Source: Nitrospirota bacterium (lineage in GTDB: Bacteria > Nitrospirota > Thermodesulfovibrionia > Thermodesulfovibrionales > JdFR-86). Taken from it: 54,331 nucleotides of DNA. Below are positions 42,060 through 49,433 of this stretch, one piece after another. The notes under the pieces were generated by a model. The model searched no databases and was not told the DNA's origin. It was given only the letters and a program-made list of their open reading frames with translations. The position numbers were made by a program, and so were the translations under genes. Location of the stretch: contig JARRLN010000025.1 of NCBI GenBank assembly GCA_037386965.1, positions 1 to 54,331 of the forward strand, given 5' to 3'. Each line of letters begins with the position of its first letter. Within the stretch, counting starts at the first letter, position 1.

Positions 42060-43150
42060 TAGGGGCATTACTTTTTCTCCTCGTGGGGATGGCCGATGCC
42101 GCCCGGGTCACGGTCGAGGTGACAAACGGCACCTCCGGCGAGCCCATGGCCTCCCACCCCCTGAGCCTGTCGGTGGGCTCCCTCACGGCCCGGGGAGACT
42201 TCGAGGCGAGGGAGAGCCGCACCGTGAAGACCGACGACGGGGGCGTCTACAGCGGAAGCCTGGACGTTGCGCCGGGCGAAGAGCTGAGGGCCCGGGCCGT
42301 GCACCGGGGGATTTCCTACTCGGCCATGGCCGAGGCGAGCGGGAATAAAGACCTGGCCCTCAGCCTTCCGGTCTACGAGATCACGGACCACAGGGAGGGG
42401 GTCTCCGTAGAGGAGCGCTCCATGTACGTGGTGCCCAAGGGCGAGAGGTTCGTGCAGGTGTACGAGACCCTGACGGTGGTGAACCGGGGCACGAAGACCT
42501 ACGTAGGCAAATGGAGCGACGACCTGAGCGCAACCCAGGTGCTCTTCATCCCCATGCCGAAGTACTACATGCTGACCTCGCTCGAGGGCATCCCCCAGGG
42601 GAAGGCACTCACCGCCGAGAAGGGCATCGTTACACTCAAGGAGCTCAAGCCCGGCACCCACCGGATAGCCCTCGGCTACTTCGTCCAAAGCGACACGGGC
42701 CGCTTCGACCTTTCGCTCCTGAGCGCCCCCGGCGCCCCCGAGACACGGTCCCTCGTGCTCGCCTTCTCCGAGGAGAAGGGGTGGAACCTCAAGGCGGGCG
42801 GCCTCACCAGGACGGGCCTCAGCGAGGCGGGGGGAAGGGCCTTCAGGGTCTACAAGGGGAGCCCGGGGAGCGCGGCGCACATCACGCTCTACGGGCCGTC
42901 CTACGTGAACACGGCGGGCATCTGGTCCCTCTCGGTGGGGCTTCTTTTCCTGGCGAGCCTTGCCGGGGTCGTGCTTCTCAGGGAGCCCGGCCGGCGGTGG
43001 TCCCTCAGGCGGGAGAGGCGGCGCCTGGAGGCCCTTCTCGAGAGGTTCGACGAGGAAGCCCGGGAGGGCGAGGTCCGCAGGTACTACCATCCCTTTGCCC
43101 AGGTGCTGAGGGAGAGGCTCAGGGAGATAGAACAGAGGTACGGCGCATGA
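42038..43150 (+). CDS. Ccm-operon-embedded exported protein of unknown function
   Basis: A TTG at 42038 with AGAGGTGG upstream starts LRHAGFLIGALLFLLVGMADA, a signal peptide. The 370-aa product has a carboxypeptidase-regulatory-like beta domain (RVTVEVTNGTSGEPMASHPLSLSVGSL), a second beta region (EERSMYVVPKGERFVQVYETLTVVNRGTKTY) and a C-terminal membrane helix followed by a basic cytoplasmic helix (~residues 320-370). It lies between ccmI and ccmA with overlaps on both sides, so it is co-translated with the heme machinery. No named family is recognised. Confidence 0.78.
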   Translation: MRHAGFLIGALLFLLVGMADAARVTVEVTNGTSGEPMASHPLSLSVGSLTARGDFEARESRTVKTDDGGVYSGSLDVAPGEELRARAVHRGISYSAMAEASGNKDLALSLPVYEITDHREGVSVEERSMYVVPKGERFVQVYETLTVVNRGTKTYVGKWSDDLSATQVLFIPMPKYYMLTSLEGIPQGKALTAEKGIVTLKELKPGTHRIALGYFVQSDTGRFDLSLLSAPGAPETRSLVLAFSEEKGWNLKAGGLTRTGLSEAGGRAFRVYKGSPGSAAHITLYGPSYVNTAGIWSLSVGLLFLASLAGVVLLREPGRRWSLRRERRRLEALLERFDEEAREGEVRRYYHPFAQVLRERLREIEQRYGA

Positions 43151-43860
43151 GCCTTCTCGAGCTCAGGGGCATATCCAAGGAGTATCACGGCAAAAGGGCC
43201 TTGAAGGACGTGAGCCTCGACGTCCGGGAGGGGGAGCGCCTCGTCCTGTTCGGCCCCAACGGCGCTGGCAAGACCACCCTCATCAAGATAATGTCCGGCA
43301 TCATGGCCCCCGCGGCGGGAGAGATACTCTACCAGGGGGCTCCCCGGCGGGACGGCTCCCTCAAGCGGGACGTCTTTTTCCTCGGGCACCGGAACGCCCT
43401 TTACGAGAGCCTCACGGTGCGGGAGAACATCGATTTCATAAGAAGGCTCTTCAGCCCGGCGCTCAACGGCTCCGCTCCCTCCACGGACGAGCTGCTCAGG
43501 GAGCACGGCCTCTTGGAGAAAAGGGACGAGCCCGTCCGCGAGCTCTCCCAGGGGATGAAGAGGCGTGTGGCCATAGCCAAGGGCTTCCTCACGGGACAGA
43601 GGATATTCATTCTGGACGAGCCCTTCTCGGGGCTGGACCTCCGGTGGAGGCGGTCCGTGCAGGAGAAAATCGGGGAGCTGAAGGGCCGGGGAAAGTCCCT
43701 TGTCCTCTGCACCCACCTGGTGGAGGAGGGGCATGCCCTGGCCGACCGGGTGGCCTTCCTCGACCGGGGACGCCTCCTCCGCCTGGCGGCAAAGGAGGAC
43801 CTGGACGTCCCGGGCGTTCACGAGCTTTTCCGGAAGGCCGGGGGGGAGGCGCAGGGATGA
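43147..43860 (+). CDS. ccmA: Heme export ABC ATPase CcmA
   Basis: The 237-aa ATPase has Walker A FGPNGAGKTTLIK, signature LSQGMKRRVAIAKG, Walker B IFILDEPFSGLD and H-loop VLCTHLVEEG. With CcmB and CcmC it forms the complex that releases holo-CcmE. It is ATGA-coupled to the gene before and to ccmB after. Confidence 0.92.
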   Translation: MSLLELRGISKEYHGKRALKDVSLDVREGERLVLFGPNGAGKTTLIKIMSGIMAPAAGEILYQGAPRRDGSLKRDVFFLGHRNALYESLTVRENIDFIRRLFSPALNGSAPSTDELLREHGLLEKRDEPVRELSQGMKRRVAIAKGFLTGQRIFILDEPFSGLDLRWRRSVQEKIGELKGRGKSLVLCTHLVEEGHALADRVAFLDRGRLLRLAAKEDLDVPGVHELFRKAGGEAQG

Positions 43861-44537
43861 GCTTCGTGCGCGGCGCCATGGCCGTCATGGGAAAGGACCT
43901 TCGCCTGGAGCTGAGGGGCAAGGACTCCCTGAGCCTCATGTTCTTCCTGTCCCTTCTTTTCCTGGTCATATTCAACTTCGCCCTGGACATCGACAGGGAC
44001 AACGTCGCCGCCCTGGCGCCGGGCGTCCTCTGGGTCATCTTCGCCTTCTCGGGCATCCTGGGCATGGGGCGGACGAGCATGGCCGAGAGGGCCGAGGACG
44101 CCTTCCTGAGCGTGGTCTTCTCCCCGGCAAGCGAAGAGAGCTTCTACATGGGAAAGGTCCTGAGCAACCTGGTCTTCCTGCTCGTGGCCGAAGCGCTGAC
44201 CATGACGTGCTTTGCCGTCCTGTTCGATTACGAGAAGCTCCTGCTCTCCCTGCCGGGCCTCCTGCCCCCGCTGGTCCTGGGCACGCTGGGCTTTGCGCTG
44301 GTGGGAACGCTCTTCTCCTTTCTGACCACGACGTCACGGTACGGCGAGGTGCTTCTGCCTTTCCTGTTTCTGCCGGTGGTAAGCCCGGTGGTGCTGGGAG
44401 GGGTTTCCTCCATGACGGCGGTGCTTGAGGGGAGGCCCCTGGAGGAGGCCTGGCGGTGGATCGAGGTCATGGGGGTCTTCGACGTTCTTTATTTCTGCAT
44501 TGCGCTGCTTGTTTTCAAGCATATCATCGAGGAGTGA
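43857..44537 (+). CDS. ccmB: CcmB membrane subunit
   Basis: The 226-aa product has six hydrophobic segments and CcmB motifs: VMGKDLRLELRGKDSLSLMFFLSLLFLVIFNFAL, VLWVIFAFSGILGMGR and FLFLPVVSPVVLGG. It is the permease partner of CcmA. Start ATGA overlaps ccmA. Confidence 0.92.
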   Translation: MSFVRGAMAVMGKDLRLELRGKDSLSLMFFLSLLFLVIFNFALDIDRDNVAALAPGVLWVIFAFSGILGMGRTSMAERAEDAFLSVVFSPASEESFYMGKVLSNLVFLLVAEALTMTCFAVLFDYEKLLLSLPGLLPPLVLGTLGFALVGTLFSFLTTTSRYGEVLLPFLFLPVVSPVVLGGVSSMTAVLEGRPLEEAWRWIEVMGVFDVLYFCIALLVFKHIIEE

Positions 44538-44544
44538 AAACGTT

Positions 44545-45219
44545 ATGAGAACCGGAAAAATACAGGCAGTCCTCTTCGGGTTCCTGCTCTTTCTGCTGCC
44601 CCTGGACTTCTATCTCATCTTCGGGGTCGCCCCGACCGAGAGGATAATGGGGGACGTGCAGAGGATTTTCTACATACACGTTTCCCTGGCGGTGAGCGCC
44701 TACCTGGCCTTTGCGGGGGTGTTCGCCGCAAGCGTGCTGTTTCTCTGGAAGAAGGACCTCCTCTGGGACACCGTGGCCTCTTCGGCCGCGGAGGTGGGCG
44801 TGCTTTTCTCCACCCTGGTCCTTCTGACCGGCTCGCTCTGGGCGCGGCCCGTCTGGAACGTCTGGTGGGCCTGGGACCCCCGGCTGGTGAGCATGTTCAT
44901 CCTCTGGTTCATCTTCGTGGGGTACTTCCTCCTGAGAAGAAGCATATCCGACTGGCACCGGAGGGCGCGGTACGGGGCCGTCATCGGCATCATCGGGTTT
45001 CTGGACGTCCCCATCGTGCGCCTGGCCACCACGTGGTGGCGCTCGGTCCACCCGCGCCTGAAGGGCGAAGGCGGGGGCCTGGAGCCCACCATGCTCATGG
45101 TGATGCTCTTCAGCATGGCCACGTTTCTTCTTTTTACGGTCTTTCTGTTCCTGTTCCGCTATCGCATAGCCCGGAGCGAGAACAGGCTTCTCGTCATCTC
45201 GAAGAGAATGGAGGTCTGA
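44545..45219 (+). CDS. ccmC: Heme handling protein CcmC
   Basis: The 224-aa product has six helices and the WWD-type signature RPVWNVWWAWDPRLVSMFILW flanked by conserved His residues (FYIHVSLAVSAY and WWRSVHP). CcmC loads heme onto CcmE. The ATG at 44545 is 7 nt after the ccmB stop. Confidence 0.95.
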   Translation: MRTGKIQAVLFGFLLFLLPLDFYLIFGVAPTERIMGDVQRIFYIHVSLAVSAYLAFAGVFAASVLFLWKKDLLWDTVASSAAEVGVLFSTLVLLTGSLWARPVWNVWWAWDPRLVSMFILWFIFVGYFLLRRSISDWHRRARYGAVIGIIGFLDVPIVRLATTWWRSVHPRLKGEGGGLEPTMLMVMLFSMATFLLFTVFLFLFRYRIARSENRLLVISKRMEV

Positions 45220-45224
45220 GAACA

Positions 45225-45365
45225 ATGGAAAACGGGATTTTCCTCGCCGCCGCCTACACGGTGGTGTGGCTCGGCGTATCCACCTACGTCTACCTCAGCG
45301 TGCGCAAGCAAAAACGGGTGGAGCAGAAGATAGAGCTCCTGGAGGGCCGGCTTCCCGAGGAGTGA
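45225..45365 (+). CDS. ccmD: CcmD-like small membrane protein (46 aa)
   Basis: The peptide MENGIFLAAAYTVVWLGVSTYVYLSVRKQKRVEQKIELL has one membrane helix followed by a basic helix, the size and layout of CcmD, which stabilises CcmABC-CcmE. Its place directly after ccmC supports the call. Confidence 0.8.
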   Translation: MENGIFLAAAYTVVWLGVSTYVYLSVRKQKRVEQKIELLEGRLPEE

Positions 45366-45424
45366 CGCGGGGTTGAAGGCGGCGGAGGCCGAAGGTTCGA
45401 GACCCCGCGCCCGCGGCGGACGTC

Positions 45425-45453
45425 AAAGGGTTGCGGCGATGCCGCAACCCTTT
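45425..45453. terminator. Perfect 13-bp hairpin between ccm operon and trxB
   Basis: AAAGGGTTGCGGC and GCCGCAACCCTTT flank a GAT loop. The A/T ends give short U runs in both directions, so it can serve both convergent operons. Confidence 0.75.
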
Positions 45454-45496
45454 CTACGCGCCCTCCCGGTATGCGTCAGGATTTTCCCACCGGGAA

Positions 45497-46456
45497 TCAT
45501 CGACGCTGCTGCGCCCGCGCCTTGTCCTTATACCTCTCGATGTAGTGCGCGGCGGCCAGGGCGGCCACGCAGCCGTCGGCGGCGGCGACCACGATCTGGT
45601 TGGCGAACTTCGCCCTCACGTCCCCCGGGGCGAAGATGCCCGGCACGCTGGTCTGGCACATTTCGTCCGCCAGGATGAAACCCTTTTCGTTCGTGCGCAC
45701 CCCGGGGGGGACCAGCTCGCTGTTGGGCAGGTATCCGATGAAGATGAACACGCCGTCGGTGGCGACCTCTCTTTTCTCCCCCGTGACGGCGTCTTCAAGG
45801 GCGGCGGCCTTGACCACATGGCCGTCGCCCTTTATCTCCGTCACGGCCGTGTTCCAGAGTATTTCCATCTTCGGCTCGGACAAGAGGCGGTCCTGGAGAA
45901 TCCTGCTTGCCCGGAGCGCGTCCCGCCTGTGGACGAGGTACACCTTCTTGGCGATTTTGCAGAGGTAAAGCGCCTCCTCCACGGCCGTGTCGCCCCCGCC
46001 GACCACCACGGCGGTCTTGTCCTTGAAGAAGAGCCCGTCGCAGGTGGCGCAGTAGGAAACGCCGGTCCCCAGGTACTCGGCCTCTCCGGGGACGTGGAGC
46101 TTCTTCATGGTGCCGCCCACCGCCAGGATGAGGGCGATGCTCCGGAGCTGCCGGCCGCCGGTCAGCCCGACGGCGTGAAAGTCCGCGCCGGCGCGGATCG
46201 CGGTGACCTCCTCCTGAAGAATCTCCAGGTCGAAAGCCCGGGCATGGCGGACCATCCTCTCGGCCAGGTCGAACCCGGTGATGCCCTCCAGGCCCGGGTA
46301 GTTCTCCACGTCCTTGGCTATGGCAATCTGTCCGCCGAGGAGCCCCTTCTCGATAAGAACGGTGCCGAGCGCCGCCCTCCTGGCGTAAAGCCCGGCCGTG
46401 AGCCCCGCGGGGCCGCCGCCCACGATGATGACGTCGTAGAGCTCTCCGGTCTTCAT
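45497..46456 (-). CDS. trxB: Thioredoxin-disulfide reductase
   Basis: The 319-aa product from ATG 46456 (AGGTGG 5 nt upstream) has FAD-binding VIIVGGGPAGLTAGLYA, the redox-active CATCDG, NADPH-binding VVVGGGDTAVEEALYL and the C-terminal GIFAPGDVRAKFANQIVVAAADG. It reduces thioredoxin with NADPH in the cytosol. A GTG at 46465 is the alternative start. Confidence 0.94.
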   Translation of the reverse strand: MKTGELYDVIIVGGGPAGLTAGLYARRAALGTVLIEKGLLGGQIAIAKDVENYPGLEGITGFDLAERMVRHARAFDLEILQEEVTAIRAGADFHAVGLTGGRQLRSIALILAVGGTMKKLHVPGEAEYLGTGVSYCATCDGLFFKDKTAVVVGGGDTAVEEALYLCKIAKKVYLVHRRDALRASRILQDRLLSEPKMEILWNTAVTEIKGDGHVVKAAALEDAVTGEKREVATDGVFIFIGYLPNSELVPPGVRTNEKGFILADEMCQTSVPGIFAPGDVRAKFANQIVVAAADGCVAALAAAHYIERYKDKARAQQRR

Positions 46457-46532
46457 GGCAGCCACCTGTGAGATGCCGTTTCGAACATGCCGCTTCCGCA
46501 GACTCCCTCAAAGAAAGCCGAATCCATCCTTG

Positions 46533-46561
46533 ATTATACCGCGTCTTGCGTGAATGCCCAA
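46533..46561 (-). promoter_or_regulatory. Promoter of trxB (TTGGGC-17-TATAAT)
   Basis: On the minus strand TTGGGC (46556-46561) and TATAAT (46533-46538) are 17 nt apart, ~75 nt before trxB. Confidence 0.6.
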
Positions 46562-46653
46562 GAGCACAGGGGAGCGCCGCCGGGCGCCAGCGGACGCCGG
46601 CACCTTTTCTTTGGGTAACAGCGCCGCCGGTAATCGCCGGGACGGCGGGAGGG

Positions 46654-46953
46654 CTATGCCGCGCAGACCCAGCTCTTCAGGCGGCTTGAGGCGGTGATGC
46701 GTTCTTCGGCCGTAAACAGGTCGGCATACCGGGGGTCAAGGACGAGGGCCTCCAGAGTGGCGCCCATGCAGTTGCACCGGCCCAACTCCGCGGTGCCGAA
46801 GAGAAACCTGCCCGAGGAGAGAATCCTCTTTGCAGCTTCCACTCCCCCCCACTCCTCCACCATGCTGAGGAGGCGCGGCTCCCTGTAGCCGCACTTCACC
46901 CACACGTTCTCATAGAGGGCGACAAGGTCCTGCTCAAACTGTCTGCTCTTCAC
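46654..46953 (-). CDS. Conserved hypothetical protein (99 aa)
   Basis: GTG 46953 follows GGGGGAAC. The product is helical and has FEQDLVALYENVWVKCGYREPRLLSMVEEWGGVEAAKRIL, then TLEALVLDPRYADLFTAEERITASSRL. I recall similar small 'GGxEAAxxLL...LEALVLdpryxxLFTxeE' proteins in many bacteria, with no known function. No signal peptide. Confidence 0.7.
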   Translation of the reverse strand: MKSRQFEQDLVALYENVWVKCGYREPRLLSMVEEWGGVEAAKRILSSGRFLFGTAELGRCNCMGATLEALVLDPRYADLFTAEERITASSRLKSWVCAA

Positions 46954-47501
46954 GTTCCCCCGCTCTTTCCCCCTGACTTCAGAGCAAGAAGAGTTGCGCA
47001 ACAGATTGATTTTATGTCTCTTTTTGTGCGTTCTTTACAATTGCAGGAAAGGCTCGCCTGTGTCAAGGTCAATCTATAATTATGATATAGTCTGAAGTGT
47101 ATATGGAGGTGCAGCTCCCGGGCATAAATTAAGGCCGCCCCCCTCCGGGGGCGGCCATTCACCGGGACTTCCTTCTCACCAGTATCAGGTGCGGGTGGAG
47201 AGGTCGGAGCCGCCGTCGCCGAGAAGGCCGGCACGTTGCCCTCGATAAGTCTCCAGGGAACAGGAGGCGCTGCGTGAGCTGCCCGGTGATGTGCGCGGTG
47301 AAGAGGAAACCGGCCACGGGGCAAAGCTTCCCTCCGACGTCCAACTGCTCTGTCCAGCCGTCGCGTTTGCCACGTTCGCCTTCACGTTGTCGTTGATTGC
47401 CCGAATCGGCCCAACCCGGGGATGCTTCACTAAAACCTAGCACTCCCGCGGGAGGCTGTCACGTCGGTTTTTCTCCTACAGAAAGCGAGGGTGAGAAGCG
47501 C
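46954..47501. other. Intergenic region with a strong hairpin, possible decayed gene
   Basis: The left part (46990-47110) is AT-rich with TATAAT-like boxes. A perfect 10-bp hairpin GGCCGCCCCC/GGGGGCGGCC (47133-47156, loop CTCC) follows. The part at 47185-47430 has reverse-strand coding-like texture spread over several frames, but no family is recognised. Confidence 0.45.
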
Positions 47502-48410
47502 TCAGGAACCCTGGAAAGCCCTTCGGGCCCTGCCCCTCTTCAGGAAGGCGTAAAGAAGAAGGCCCAAGCTCTCCAGGGCGAGAACCCCGCTGAGGGCGTA
47601 GGTCACCGGCCCCGCCCCGACCGCGGTGAAGAGGGCCCATGAAATGATGCCGTTGATGGGGACGTTCAGCACCGAGGCGACCAGGAGGGCGTCGGGCTTC
47701 TGAAGGGGGGCCGGGCCTGCCTGGGGGAGGCTGCCCGGGTGCTGCACCTCGCCCGCCAGGAGCCGGGCTATGGCGAGGGCCCGCTCGATGCACGATTGCC
47801 AGTCTTGCGGGCGCGCCAGGTCATGGTCCTTCTGAACGAGGACGTGCTGCCCCCGGGCCTCGACGCGGAAGCCCCTGTTGGCTTCGAAGAACCGAAGGAC
47901 CTCCGGCCGGAAGATGCTCCGTATCCTGCCTTCCTCCCTTCCCCTGAGTTCATAAGCCCGGGAAAAGGCCGGCGCCCGGGGAAAGTCTATGTCCTCCCTG
48001 CCCAGTGCCTGCAGGAGTTTCCGGGATATGCCCTCGGGGGTGAGGCTCAGGACGGGGAAGTCCCACCGGGCGGAGCGGAGGGCGATGGCCGTGCGGTTAT
48101 TGCCCGAGGAGCCGTCGGGTTCCACCACGGTGAAAAGCACAACGTCCTCCTCACCGCCCCTGCCCCTGAAGATGCGGGAGACCGAGGGTTTCAGAAGCCC
48201 CAGGAAGGCGGGAAACCCCGCACCTTTCATATAGACGTAGAAATCCTTCCTCCTGAAGGGGGCAAGGCCGAGGTTCGCTGCGGCCTTCCGGTCCCGGTCG
48301 GCCGCCCTCTTGCGGGCCGCAAGGAAAAACACCGCCAGAAGCGCCGAGAGAAGGACCAGCAGCCCTGCCGTGCCGCCGGGAACCATGACTGCCAGGGCGT
48401 CAAGGGACAT
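47502..48410 (-). CDS. Hypothetical membrane protein
   Basis: ATG 48410 has GGAGG just upstream. The 302-aa product has an N-terminal helix (GGTAGLLVLLSALLAVFFLAA), a soluble mixed domain (~residues 40-220; KDFYVYMKGAGFPAFLGLLKPSV) and two C-terminal helices (LNVPINGIISWALFTAVG; VLALESLGLLLYAFL) with a basic tail. No family recognised. Its start overlaps the stop of the HEAGH protein gene by 11 nt, so the two are likely co-expressed. Confidence 0.7.
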   Translation of the reverse strand: MSLDALAVMVPGGTAGLLVLLSALLAVFFLAARKRAADRDRKAAANLGLAPFRRKDFYVYMKGAGFPAFLGLLKPSVSRIFRGRGGEEDVVLFTVVEPDGSSGNNRTAIALRSARWDFPVLSLTPEGISRKLLQALGREDIDFPRAPAFSRAYELRGREEGRIRSIFRPEVLRFFEANRGFRVEARGQHVLVQKDHDLARPQDWQSCIERALAIARLLAGEVQHPGSLPQAGPAPLQKPDALLVASVLNVPINGIISWALFTAVGAGPVTYALSGVLALESLGLLLYAFLKRGRARRAFQGS

Positions 48411-49215
48411 CCCGCCTCCATGCACTGTATTGTTTGACGAGAACGAAACCGCCCCAGAGGAGTGCTCCCGCCATGAGGCAGGCTCCCAGGACGTGGGCGA
48501 GGAGGGCCAGCAGATGGTCGTACCTCAGAAGCCCGAGATGTCCGAGGATGTACTGCCAGTCGTGGTAGTCCTGGACGTCGCGGCCCGTTACTCCTCCGAG
48601 GAGGACGAGATTGAGGGCACGGGCGTCGTTTATATAGGGGGCCAGGTCCATGAGGCTCTCCCCCGTCCACCAGAGGGCCGCCGAGGCGGCGAAGGCGTCC
48701 CGGGTCCTGAGGAGGAAGACCAGCAGACAGGCCACCGGCACGGCCACCTGCATGAGGCTCCCACCGAGCATCATCACGAACTGGCCCAGAAGAGAGAACA
48801 CCACGTGCCCTGCCTCGTGGAAGGGAAGGTTCACCAGGTGAAGGACACTTTCCCCGGCGGCGCTCTCCGAGAGGGGAGTGAGAATGAAGGCAAGGCCCCG
48901 GAGGAGAAGCACCGCATAAAGAAGGGAGCGTCCCAGGAGGGCGAATCCCCCTACATTCGGAGGCACGGCGAAAAGGAGCCTTGCCAGGCCCGCCTCATCG
49001 CCGGGCGCCGAACGGCCGGCCTCGCGGAACCCAGGCGGGGCCTCGACCGACAGAGCCGTCGCCGCTGGGACCGCTGTCCCCGCTGGGACCGTTGTCCCCG
49101 CCGGGACCGTTGCACCCTCGTTCAAGCGGGCGTAGTACTTCTCGTAGATGAGGCCGCAGCGGAGGCACTCCTCGTGCCCGTCGGGCTGGTCAAAGCCGCA
49201 CGTGGGACAGGTCAT
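48400..49215 (-). CDS. Zinc-ribbon membrane protein with HEAGH metallopeptidase-like motif
   Basis: From ATG 49215 the 271-aa product opens with a zinc ribbon CPTCGFDQPDGHEECLRCG. A low-complexity linker follows in which TVPAGT-type units repeat (DNA 49060-49115, ~18-nt period). The membrane part contains NLPFHEAGHVVFSLLGQFV, an HExxH motif as in M50 site-2 proteases, and ~6 helices, then NDARALNLVLLGG and DYHDWQYILGHLG. The second motif resembles the third metal ligand region (NxxPxxxLDG is not seen), so activity is uncertain. Confidence 0.72.
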   Translation of the reverse strand: MTCPTCGFDQPDGHEECLRCGLIYEKYYARLNEGATVPAGTTVPAGTAVPAATALSVEAPPGFREAGRSAPGDEAGLARLLFAVPPNVGGFALLGRSLLYAVLLLRGLAFILTPLSESAAGESVLHLVNLPFHEAGHVVFSLLGQFVMMLGGSLMQVAVPVACLLVFLLRTRDAFAASAALWWTGESLMDLAPYINDARALNLVLLGGVTGRDVQDYHDWQYILGHLGLLRYDHLLALLAHVLGACLMAGALLWGGFVLVKQYSAWRRDVP

Positions 49216-49433
49216 CTGCACAGGCGGGGAAGAAACCCCCGGGTTATCGTTCTTTGCCGATGCCTCATGCCGTTTGGAACAAAGCAACATCCTTGCCCGA
49301 TGCCCAAGCAAAAGGCCGTTTCGCTCAAGTGCCAGTAAAACAAGGAAAAAGCCTGGCCAACGGGGGCGGGGCGGAAACAAAATGTGTCGCCGATTACAAT
49401 TTCCGTCACCGGAAAAGGGGACCGGAGGGCGAG

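Noticed and set aside
47185-47443. Reverse-strand ORFs containing INDNVKANVANATAGQ and FLFTAHITGQLTQ
   Set aside because: Coding texture switches frames and matches no family I know. It could be a decayed gene, but the support is too weak.
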